NCBI GenBank assembly: GCA_963664045.2
Contig: CAXXGT010000007.1
Location: 321,576 to 385,575 of the forward strand
DNA: 64,000 bases
DNA from: JAPPHA01 sp963664045
GTDB lineage: Bacteria; Pseudomonadota; Alphaproteobacteria; Rhodobacterales; Rhodobacteraceae
Direction of reading: 5' to 3'
Every line of letters starts with the position of its first letter. Position 1 is the stretch's first letter. This document shows, in pieces, positions 45,532-53,336 of the stretch. Below the pieces are notes generated by a model. It searched no databases. It was not told the DNA's origin and was given only the letters and a program-made list of their open reading frames with translations. The position numbers were made by a program, and so were the translations under genes.

Positions 45532-46851
45532 TTGGGACCGCTGGAGGTCGCGATGGCGACATTGGGCCTGCTTGCCCTGTACCTGACGCTCGGGATCTGG
45601 GTGTTTGCAGCGGTCGGCCTGGTCGGTCTGACGGCACTGCATCTTCTCCTGGGTTTCGACATTGACCGTATCGGCGCGATCATGCGGGGGACGATGTGGC
45701 GTTCGGCCAGTACCTGGGAGCTGTCGGCCGTCCCGATCTTCGTCATGATGGGTGAGCTCATGTTCCGGAGTGACATGTCGGAGCGGCTGTTCCGTGGGCT
45801 GTCGCCCTGGGTCGCGCGCATACCGGGCGGCCTGCTGCACACGAACATCGCCGGATGCACCGTTTTCGCGGCCGTCAGCGGATCGACCACCGCGACCACC
45901 GCGACGGTCGGGAAAATCACGACGACTGCACTTGCCGAAAGACAATACGATCAGAGTCTCGCGGTGGGATCGCTCGCAGGGTCCGGCAGCCTCGGGCTGA
46001 TGATTCCGCCGTCGATTTCCTTCATCATCTACGGCGTGCTGTCCGAGACTTCCATTGCGCGGCTGTTCGCGGCCGGCGTGTTTCCGGGTCTTCTGATTGC
46101 GGGACTCTATTCCGGATACATCGGTTTGCGCGCCACCATGAACCCTGCACTAGCTCCCCGCGGAACCGACGAGTTCACCGCCATTGATCGCCTCAGGGGA
46201 TTACTGGACCTCCTGCCGGTGACGGTCCTCGTGATCGTTGTCCTTGGCAGTCTCTACAGCGGAATCGCCACACCGTCCGAGGCGGCGGTTGTCGGATTCC
46301 TTGGTGCCTTCCTGATGGTCCTGTTTACCGGGCAGCTGACCTGGAAGATTTTCGTGGATTCCATCGCCGGGACGATCCGGATCACGACCATGGGGATCAG
46401 CATCCTGGTTGCCGCCAATTTCATGTCGTCTGCGATGGCCTATCTGCATGTTCCCCAGGAGATCGCCAGGTTCATCGTCGGCCTCGGCCTGTCCCCGTAT
46501 GTCCTGATCCTGCTGGTGGCCGCCTTCTACATCATTCTGGGCCTGTTTCTCGACGGTCTGTCGATCATGGTCATGACCCTGCCGATCACACTGCCGCTGG
46601 TCGTCTCCGTCGGCTTTGATCCGGTCTGGTTCGGCGTGTTCATCGTCATAATGATCGAACTCGGTCTCGTCACGCCGCCCATCGGGTTCAACCTGTTTGT
46701 CCTGCAGGTCATGACCGGCCACAAGTTGGGGTTCATCGCCCGCGCCGCCTTTCCGTTTTTCCTGCTGCTCTGCGTTGCCGCAGTGATCATTACCGCCTTT
46801 CCCGAGATCGCGCTCTGGCTGCCGGACGCACTCTTCAACAGATATCCATAA
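45532..46851 (+). CDS. dctM: TRAP transporter large permease (DctM family)
   Basis: A 439-residue membrane protein with about 12 segments that couples Na+ or H+ flow to substrate uptake. Motifs are GCTVFAAVSGSTTATTATVGKI, SLAGSGSLGLMIPPSISFIIYG and ELGLVTPPIGFNLFVLQ. The TTG start (LGPLEVAMATLG) aligns with the usual MSPLEV N-terminus and has GGAAG upstream; ATG 45553 is an alternative. Normal length. Confidence 0.9.
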   Translation: MGPLEVAMATLGLLALYLTLGIWVFAAVGLVGLTALHLLLGFDIDRIGAIMRGTMWRSASTWELSAVPIFVMMGELMFRSDMSERLFRGLSPWVARIPGGLLHTNIAGCTVFAAVSGSTTATTATVGKITTTALAERQYDQSLAVGSLAGSGSLGLMIPPSISFIIYGVLSETSIARLFAAGVFPGLLIAGLYSGYIGLRATMNPALAPRGTDEFTAIDRLRGLLDLLPVTVLVIVVLGSLYSGIATPSEAAVVGFLGAFLMVLFTGQLTWKIFVDSIAGTIRITTMGISILVAANFMSSAMAYLHVPQEIARFIVGLGLSPYVLILLVAAFYIILGLFLDGLSIMVMTLPITLPLVVSVGFDPVWFGVFIVIMIELGLVTPPIGFNLFVLQVMTGHKLGFIARAAFPFFLLLCVAAVIITAFPEIALWLPDALFNRYP

Positions 46852-46863
46852 AGGGAGACCACG

Positions 46864-47406
46864 ATGTTCGCTTCGTTTACACGGCTGGCTCGATACAATG
46901 CATGGGCCAACCGCCGGATGCACAAGACTTGCGCACGCATGACCGTCGGCGCCCTGATGCAGGACCGGAATGCCTTCCAGTCATCGATCTATCTCACGCT
47001 GGAGCACATCCATGCCGCTGATCGCATCTACCGCGACCGCCTTCTGAAACAGCCCCTCAGCCTTGAGTGGCCGATTCAGCAGATCTTTCCGGGGATTGAC
47101 GAGCTTGCCCCTGCGCAATTCGAAATCGACGCATGGTATGTGGAATTCACGAAGACCCTGACCCGGGAGCAGCTCGACGCCAATTGGCCATTCACGAGCT
47201 TTGACGATGATCCGGTTCACGTGAACGAAACCCTCGGAACCTGCCTGAGCAACCTCTTTCAGCACCAGGTTCACCATCGCGGACAGGTGCACAACATGCT
47301 CTCCCAGGTTGGCGTGTATCCGCCGCCCATGGATTACATCCTGTTTGCAATGGAAGACCGCGGAGACGAGATCCCGGACGACCTGAAGAGTCGGTGGCGG
47401 GAATGA
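46864..47406 (+). CDS. DinB-family protein
   Basis: A 180-residue four-helix metal-binding protein. RLARYNAWANRRMHKTCARM is the usual N-terminus; potential metal His residues are in LEHIHAADRIY and LFQHQVHHRGQVHNML. DinB-fold proteins include thiol transferases (bacillithiol or mycothiol S-transferases and maleylpyruvate isomerase-like enzymes). GGGAG lies upstream. It is in the TRAP operon, so it may process the imported compound; this is inference. Confidence 0.78.
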   Translation: MFASFTRLARYNAWANRRMHKTCARMTVGALMQDRNAFQSSIYLTLEHIHAADRIYRDRLLKQPLSLEWPIQQIFPGIDELAPAQFEIDAWYVEFTKTLTREQLDANWPFTSFDDDPVHVNETLGTCLSNLFQHQVHHRGQVHNMLSQVGVYPPPMDYILFAMEDRGDEIPDDLKSRWRE

Positions 47407-47434
47407 TGGCGCCGATTCCGCAGCAGGTCCTGCA

Positions 47435-48400
47435 ATGACCGGTACCGGAAAGCCGGCCGCCGGGGCCCCGGCCTTTGTCGACTGTTACGGCGAACTTGCC
47501 GACCGCCTGACGCCGGGGATGCTCGAAATCTGTCCTGGAGTGGAGGTTTTCCGTTCAAGGCCGAAATCCGAATCCGAACTGATTGATCGCCTGCAGGGGC
47601 GCCGCCATGCGATCGTCTACATGGGTTATCTCTCGGCATCCGTCCTGCGTGCGTGCCCGGACCTGGAAACCGTTGCATACCTGTCGTCGGGGCTCGCGAC
47701 GCACGCCGATATGGACGAGGCCAGGCGGCTTGGAATCGAGATTCGCGGTGTCCTGAACTATGGCGACCTGGCAGTTGCAGAACACGCCATCGCCTTGGCT
47801 TTCGCCGCACTCAAGCGCATCGCCGAGTCCGATCGTCGGGTCAGGCAAGGCCGGTGGGAACTCGTCCGCACCGAGGAATTCGCCGGCCGAACCTTTGGCG
47901 TGATCGGCCTCGGCGGCATCGGCAGGCAGGTCGCCCGGATCGCTGCCGCGCTTGGCGCAGATGTCATCGGCTGGTCCCGATCGGGGGCGGACGTTGGCAG
48001 TTTCGTAACCGGGTGTTCACTGGATACGGTACTCGCCCGGGCCGATATCCTGTCCCTCCATCTTGCGCTCACACCGGAGACCGACGGCTTTCTCGGGGCG
48101 AAGGAACTTGCGCAGGTCAAGTCCGGTGCCATCCTTGTGAATACCGCCCGTGGTGCGCTGGTCGATGAAAACGCACTGGTTGACGCGCTGAGGAGTGGCC
48201 GACTGTCGCATTGTGCGCTTGACGTCTTTCACGGGGAGCCTCCTGACCCGGAAAGTCCGCTCCTCGCAATGGAAAAAGTGACCCTGACGCCCCACTCTGC
48301 CTGGTATACCGGCGCCGCCATCGACCGCTTGCTGATTTCCGGGCTCAGGCTCCTGAAACGGCAGATCGAGAATTCCTCGCAAGCGGCCAGCCATCGGTAA
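47435..48400 (+). CDS. D-isomer-specific 2-hydroxyacid dehydrogenase
   Basis: A 321-residue NAD-dependent dehydrogenase. The Rossmann motif is TFGVIGLGGIGRQVARIAAALGADVIGWSRSG; HLALTPETDGFLGAKELAQVKSGAILVNTARGALVDENALVDAL is the signature; catalytic Arg lies in NTARGA, Glu in the following segment, and the His position is near LTPHSAWYT. It interconverts 2-hydroxy and 2-keto acids. Last gene of the TRAP operon, 28 bp after the DinB gene, suggesting that the transporter brings in a 2-hydroxy or 2-keto acid. Confidence 0.85.
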   Translation: MTGTGKPAAGAPAFVDCYGELADRLTPGMLEICPGVEVFRSRPKSESELIDRLQGRRHAIVYMGYLSASVLRACPDLETVAYLSSGLATHADMDEARRLGIEIRGVLNYGDLAVAEHAIALAFAALKRIAESDRRVRQGRWELVRTEEFAGRTFGVIGLGGIGRQVARIAAALGADVIGWSRSGADVGSFVTGCSLDTVLARADILSLHLALTPETDGFLGAKELAQVKSGAILVNTARGALVDENALVDALRSGRLSHCALDVFHGEPPDPESPLLAMEKVTLTPHSAWYTGAAIDRLLISGLRLLKRQIENSSQAASHR

Positions 48401-49218
48401 TCGCCTGATGGCATGGTGCCAGTCTGACGGGTCGCCATGACGTCGATGCCCGGCACTGGCCGCGGTCGTTCCTTGAGGAGGTGGTCGTCGGACAGTGTCG
48501 GTGTTCCCGAAATCGTCCGCGTTGCCGCGTCGCTTCGACATTACCCAGGCACAAAACCGGATATCCCCGACGAAAAAGTGGAGCTCAACATCAACCCAAC
48601 GACGTACGGAGCAGGAAGGGGTCTGTTCAGGATGAGTGGAAAAAGGAACGTCAGGATCTTGCGGTCACCAATTTACGCCGTGCCGGATTCACACGCTCTG
48701 CCGTGGGTTTCCGGCGGCAGTGCCTGATTCTCAAGCCCACTCCGATCGCAGAGACAGCAATCCTGACGGCGCTCACCAGCAAGCGGTTCTACTCGGTCCG
48801 CCTCGTGCCGGATCCCGGGAACGACACGCCCTTCCTGTCGTTTGCCCGAGTTCTGGAAACGCCGTCCGGTCGTGATTGTCTCCCGGCATGCGACGCCCGA
48901 CGGCGTTGCCACTGTCGTGCCGATAACTTCATGAGTGCAGCGCAATCTGCGGTTCTCGGCTCTGCTCCGTTCTCCGATCGACGGAAGAGATGCCTGGGCC
49001 ATCTGCAATCATGTCACCACAGTGGCGGTCAGCCGACTGCTGCCGGCACGCGGGGCAGACCGTCTGTGTCCGAGCGGGAATACAGGGAGAAACGACAGAA
49101 AGTGACCGACGGCGTTGCCATTCCTTGCCAGGCGTGGGTTGGTGCGTGACATTTATCGGACTTGCGGGATCTTTGGATTGCCGCCACCCCCTGGCTCCCC
49201 TCGGGGTATCCGGAGGGC

Positions 49219-49250
49219 AAAAAGGACGGCTTCGGCCGTCTTTTCCTTTT
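49219..49250. terminator. Intrinsic terminator with UUCG loop
   Basis: GACGGC-TTCG-GCCGTC (49225-49240) is flanked by AAAAAG on the left and TTTTCCTTTT on the right, so it can terminate in either direction. On the complement strand it lies just beyond the recombinase/zinc-finger debris. Confidence 0.75.
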
Positions 49251-49378
49251 CATCCACACTTGGCTGACCTTGGGCGAGGCTGGAAGAGCGTTAGCCACGG
49301 TAGGAAGGTGCAAAGCATGAAAAGCATGATAGGCGCATTCGTCCGTACAGCTTGGCGCTGCAAGTAACTGGTGAACGC

Positions 49379-49563
49379 GCATGCGGACCAGTTCGTGCAC
49401 CCGGGAAAGCGGCCATGTCTGCCCATCCTGCTCTCAAGCCAGCCGTCATCACAACGCGGACAGCTCCGGATGTCCTGATTGCAGACCCGGCGGCAGAGAG
49501 GCGGTCCTTCTGGCCGGTTGCGTCCTGTTCGGCCGTCGAGACCCGCGCAGAGCCGAGAATCAT
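49379..49563 (-). pseudogene. Debris of a serine recombinase and a C4 zinc-finger domain
   Basis: In one complement frame MILGSARVSTAEQDATGQKD (49563 to about 49500) matches the N-terminal active-site signature of resolvases (YARVSTxxQ, with Y replaced by S). In another frame CPRCDDGWLESRMGRHGRFP followed by GCTNWSACAF (49462-49379) is a topoisomerase-type C4 zinc finger. The pieces are short and out of frame with each other. Confidence 0.45.
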
Positions 49564-49740
49564 GCCATGACGTCACGACGCCTTGAGCATCCATGACGAG
49601 GCTCTCGCGACGAACATGTCTCGGACCACACAAGCTGTCTGCGGCAACCGACCTGAAATGGGGCAGTCAATCTCTTGACCGCCCCCTTTGCAATTTTCGA
49701 CGTCATGCCGTCGTGTCACACGCTTGGAAACGCGCGTGCG

Positions 49741-51141
49741 TTACGCCTTTACCATCGGTGTGGAGGACAACGGCTGCCCCATGTCCTCGAAGTACTGGCG
49801 CGTGACCTTGAACACCATCGGTGCAAGCAACAGGAGTCCGATCAGGTTGGGCACGGCCATCAACCCGTTCAGCGTGTCGGCAAGATTCCACACGAAGTCG
49901 ACCTTGACATTGGCGAATGACAAGGCCGCGAGCACCCACAATGCGCGGTAGACGTACAGGCTCTTCTCGGAAAACAGGTATTGCCAGCACCTTTCGCCAT
50001 AGTACGACCATCCGAGAATTGTGGTGAAGGCAAAGACTGCCAATGCGATGGTAACGATGTACTGGCCTCCCGCGATGGATTCCTGGAAGCCCGTGGACGT
50101 CAGGACCGCGCCGGTGAGACCACCGCCGTCGGCTCCTGTCATTGTCCAGGCGCCGGAAGTCAGGATGACGAGTGCCGTCATCGTGCATACGATGATCGTG
50201 TCGATGAACGTTCCAAGCATGGCGATGATGCCTTGCCGAACCGGGCTGTTTGTTTGTGCCGCAGCGTGCGCGATCGCTGCCGACCCCAATCCCGATTCGT
50301 TGGAAAAGACACCTCGTGCGACACCAAACCGTATGGCGGCTGCAACGGCCGCACCGGCAAACCCTCCGGTCGCGGCGGCTGGCGTAAACGCGTACGTGAA
50401 AATCATGCCGATCGCCGACGGGACTTCCGCGATGTTGATGATGATGATCACGAGAGCCGCGCCAAGGTAGAGCACGATCATTGCCGGGACGAGCTTGCCG
50501 GCAACGTCACCGATTCTGTGGATTCCGCCCATGATCACGACGGCTACGAGGGCCGCGACAACGACTCCCGTAATCCAGGTCGGCATTCCGAAGCTGCTGC
50601 CGAGGGCGGCGGCCATCGAATTGACCTGCACCGCGTTTCCGATCCCGAAAGCGGCGACGGCTCCAAAGATCGCGAACAGCAGTCCCAGCCATTTCCCAAG
50701 CTCGGGAGCGAATTCCCCGACACCGTTTCGCAGGTAATACATCGGGCCGCCGACGTATTTGCCGGACGCATCGACTTCACGATACGTCACCGCGCAAACA
50801 GCTTCGGCGTACTTTGTTGCCATTCCGAAAAGAGCGATCAGCCACATGTAGAAAATGGCGCCGGGACCACCCAGGGCGATCGCGGTCGCAACGCCCGCGA
50901 TGTTTCCGGTCCCCACGGTTGCCGACAATGCCGTCATCAGGGCATTGAACGGCTTGACTTCGCCCTCGCCGGCGACGGCATCCTTGTCGAATAGCAGGCG
51001 GAACCCGTAACCGACTTTCCGCCATGGCATGAAAACGAGACCGAGTGTCAACAAGAGGCCGGTGACGCCGAGAATGCCCAGCATGGGCGGACCCCAGGCG
51101 AACGAGTTCACCGAATTGATGATTGCGTTTAATCGATCCAT
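49741..51141 (-). CDS. Sodium:alanine/glycine symporter (AGCS family)
   Basis: A 466-residue membrane protein with about 10-11 helices. Family blocks are NALMTALSATVGTGNIAGVATAIALGGPGAIFYMW near the N-terminus, GGPMYYLRNGVGE, RFGVARGVFSNESGLGSAAIAHAAA and TTILGWSYYGERCWQYLF. It takes up alanine, glycine or similar small amino acids with Na+. ATG 51141 (MDRLNAIINSVNSF) has AGGAAGGA upstream; the frame's upstream extension overlaps the repeat-containing leader (51170-51260) and lacks any domain. Confidence 0.9.
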   Translation of the reverse strand: MDRLNAIINSVNSFAWGPPMLGILGVTGLLLTLGLVFMPWRKVGYGFRLLFDKDAVAGEGEVKPFNALMTALSATVGTGNIAGVATAIALGGPGAIFYMWLIALFGMATKYAEAVCAVTYREVDASGKYVGGPMYYLRNGVGEFAPELGKWLGLLFAIFGAVAAFGIGNAVQVNSMAAALGSSFGMPTWITGVVVAALVAVVIMGGIHRIGDVAGKLVPAMIVLYLGAALVIIIINIAEVPSAIGMIFTYAFTPAAATGGFAGAAVAAAIRFGVARGVFSNESGLGSAAIAHAAAQTNSPVRQGIIAMLGTFIDTIIVCTMTALVILTSGAWTMTGADGGGLTGAVLTSTGFQESIAGGQYIVTIALAVFAFTTILGWSYYGERCWQYLFSEKSLYVYRALWVLAALSFANVKVDFVWNLADTLNGLMAVPNLIGLLLLAPMVFKVTRQYFEDMGQPLSSTPMVKA

Positions 51142-51169
51142 TCTTGGATTCCTTCCTGAAACCGTGCGC

Positions 51170-51260
51170 GGAATCCGTCGCATCTGACGGGGAATCCCGC
51201 GGCATTTGACGGAAGCTCTTGCGACACTCTCCTGGCGGCGAATCCTGCCGGATTTGACGG
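51170..51260 (-). repeat. Three imperfect 21-22-bp repeats in the symporter leader
   Basis: Units 51170-51190, 51191-51212 and 51239-51260 share the pattern (G/C)GAATCC...AT(C/T)TGACGG on the + strand. In the transcript (complement) each reads CCGTCA(A/G)AT...GGATTC and can fold as a small hairpin, clearest in the third unit (AATCC-GGCA-GGATT). A GTTCGCGCGAAC palindrome lies beside them at 51265-51276. They lie 29-119 bp upstream of the start codon, so a leader-RNA or operator function is possible. Confidence 0.55.
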
Positions 51261-51570
51261 CGCCGGTTCGCGCGAACGCGCGCAAGTCTCTCCCGGAACT
51301 GAAGCTTGGGTTCTTTCCTCCTTTTTTTTCTGGGAGGCTGGCCAACCGCGTGCGAGCGTAGGCGGCCCCCCCCTCGATTTCAACAACGGCCCAAACCCGA
51401 CGGGTACGTAAAGTCGCGTTGTCCTTACCGTGCCTTGCCGGCGTGCCTTTGCAGCTGGATCAGTGCTACGCACCAGCGCGCCGAAGACGGCACGATGCGC
51501 AGATGCATCATGGAAAAGTGCGCAGAATAAGGCCGCTTCGAACCTGACCACTACTAACCTTTTTGGCACT

Positions 51571-51828
51571 TCACTTGATCCCATTCCGTTTGGCGATCCG
51601 CATGACGGCGATGTGTGACCAACTACCCGGTTTCCAATAGGCGCGGCTACCCGGAGGAGGATGGCCGGCGGCTTCAAGCGCCGCGGCGATCTGCCGATAC
51701 GTGGCGTTGTCAGCGCGCATCAGCCGTATATGGTCAACAACGGTTGCGTCGAATTGAGCGACACACCGTGCGGTCGTCGCCAAGGATTTTTCCCGGTTCT
51801 CCGGACTCCAGGTCCGTCGTTTTGCCAT
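51571..51828 (-). CDS. Small hypothetical protein with recombinase-tail-like sequence
   Basis: About 85 residues from MAKRRTWSPENREKSLATTA. The C-terminal half, TYRQIAAALEAAGHPPPGSRAYW followed by WSHIAVMRIAKR, resembles the helical 'IAxxLNxxGxxTxxGxxWxxxxVxxIL' region of large serine recombinases, but the catalytic domain is absent. AGGAGATCGGGAAG precedes the chosen ATG. It may be a small DNA-binding protein or a leftover of a recombinase. Confidence 0.5.
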   Translation of the reverse strand: MAKRRTWSPENREKSLATTARCVAQFDATVVDHIRLMRADNATYRQIAAALEAAGHPPPGSRAYWKPGSWSHIAVMRIAKRNGIK

Positions 51829-51947
51829 GTGATCTTCCCGATCTCCTGCATTCGTGAACAAATATTCCACGCCCAATCGTGGTACAACCGTTCAATCAGG
51901 ACAAAATGATTGGAAGGGTTTCAGGACAGAAAGAAATACACCCTGGT

Positions 51948-52865
51948 TCATCCCGTGGTTTCCTCCCAATTCTGTCCGGTCACCCAATCACAAAAACGTG
52001 CAATCCTGCTGACCCGACGGTGCGCGCGCGGCAGAACCAGGTAGAAACCCGGCACTTGGTCAGGTGGCATGTCACGCAATGCGTCAACACCCAAGGGCGC
52101 AACAAGGTTGCCGGCGAGAATGTCGTGTTCCGCGTCGACACGGGAGATCAGACCGATCCCCATTCCCGAAAGCGTTGCGCAGCGCATGGTCGCTGCATCA
52201 TGAAAAGCCAGTTCCAAAGCGTCATCCGGAGCCTGGACATCGAGAAAATCCAGAATGTCGGACCACAACGAGTTTTTCAGCACCGGGTGCAGAAGACGCT
52301 GACGCGCCAGGTCCTGCCGCGAGCCCATCCGGGCGGCAATTTCCGGAGTACAGCAAATGACCTTGGGATCCTTGAGAAGCAAGGTCGCCTCAAGACCGCC
52401 CCAGTCGCCGTAGCCCCATTGCACGGCCACATCTGTGTCATCGCGCTTGAAATCCGGAGTTTCAACCATGGTCGTCAATCGCAGGTCAGACTGCGGCTGG
52501 AACTGGTGAAAACCGGACAGCCGGGGCAGCAGGTAGCGGGTCGCGAAATACGGCGAGACGTTCAGGGCCAACCGATCCCGATACTTCCGGTTGGTAACCT
52601 GGCGAACGCCCTCTGACAGTTCTTCGAACCCTGCCTCCACATACCTTGCGAGCAGAACGGCCGCCTCCGTGGACTCAATCGATCGACCACGCCGTTCGAA
52701 CAGAGTGATCTGCAATGTCTCTTCCAACAGCTTGACCTGCTTGCTGACAGCCTGGGATGTCACCAGCAATTCATTCGCCGCACCAAGGATGGAACCGTGG
52801 CGGACTACCGCATGGAACGCCTTGAGCGCATTCAGTGAAGGAAGTCTGAAATGATCAGTGTCCAT
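51948..52865 (-). CDS. LysR-family transcriptional regulator (GcvA-like)
   Basis: A 305-residue regulator. The N-terminal winged helix is LPSLNALKAFHAVVRHGSILGAANELLVTSQAVSKQVKLLEE, followed by LFERRGRSIESTEAAVLLARYV. The C-terminal LysR substrate domain includes DVAVQWGYGDWGG, a GcvA-type feature. Members respond to small amino acids or similar ligands. The target could be the nearby Na+/alanine symporter, but no direct evidence links them. Confidence 0.85.
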   Translation of the reverse strand: MDTDHFRLPSLNALKAFHAVVRHGSILGAANELLVTSQAVSKQVKLLEETLQITLFERRGRSIESTEAAVLLARYVEAGFEELSEGVRQVTNRKYRDRLALNVSPYFATRYLLPRLSGFHQFQPQSDLRLTTMVETPDFKRDDTDVAVQWGYGDWGGLEATLLLKDPKVICCTPEIAARMGSRQDLARQRLLHPVLKNSLWSDILDFLDVQAPDDALELAFHDAATMRCATLSGMGIGLISRVDAEHDILAGNLVAPLGVDALRDMPPDQVPGFYLVLPRAHRRVSRIARFCDWVTGQNWEETTG

Positions 52866-53336
52866 GGCTGTACGGAGTTCAGATCACCGCATTTTCGATA
52901 ATCGGCTCGTTGCGCACGACTCGATCACGACCGATTTCCTGATTTCGGAGGTTTTTTACAGCGGCTAACTACCCGCACCCGAACTTGAAAAATCATGGCC
53001 TGCCTTCCAGAATCCGGACACGCCTCGGAAACTCTTCGGTTGCATGCTTGACGGCCTCGAAATCCTGCCGCGGATTATCGTTTGCCAGCTTAAGTCGCCC
53101 CCTATCCTCGTCGCTCCGGATTCGAGACGACGATGATTCATCCTTATAGTCGATACCCTCACGATTTTCCGTGATTTGTATGTGCGCGCATGAAGGTATT
53201 TCATGCTTATTATGTGGCTTTGCGAGACCTTTGACGGTAATCTGCTTCGCGGTGTCCGAATCAGCCGCCGCGACCGACCCCAAACGACGCGAACGCGGCC
53301 CTGCCTCGCACTCAACACGGATGGGGACGACGACCG
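52866..53336. other. Intergenic region between LysR and kinase genes
   Basis: Holds two outward promoters. A complement frame at 52993-53283 (96 codons, ending ...FPRRVRILEGRP) has somewhat protein-like composition but no known domain, so I leave it uncalled. Confidence 0.4.

Larger units (their letters stand above)
48401..49740. other. 1.3-kb region with gene debris only
   Basis: No intact gene. It holds the recombinase and zinc-finger fragments at 49379-49563 and a terminator at 49219-49250. The 48.4-49.2 kb part shows nothing recognisable. Confidence 0.45.

Noticed and set aside
51142..51350. Glycine riboswitch upstream of the AGCS symporter
   Set aside because: A GGGAGAG stretch and GCGCCG are present, but the conserved aptamer core following them is not, and the region is better described by three repeats.
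52993..53283. 96-codon complement frame as a small gene
   Set aside because: No start signal, no family, and it occupies the promoter region of the kinase gene; left uncalled.
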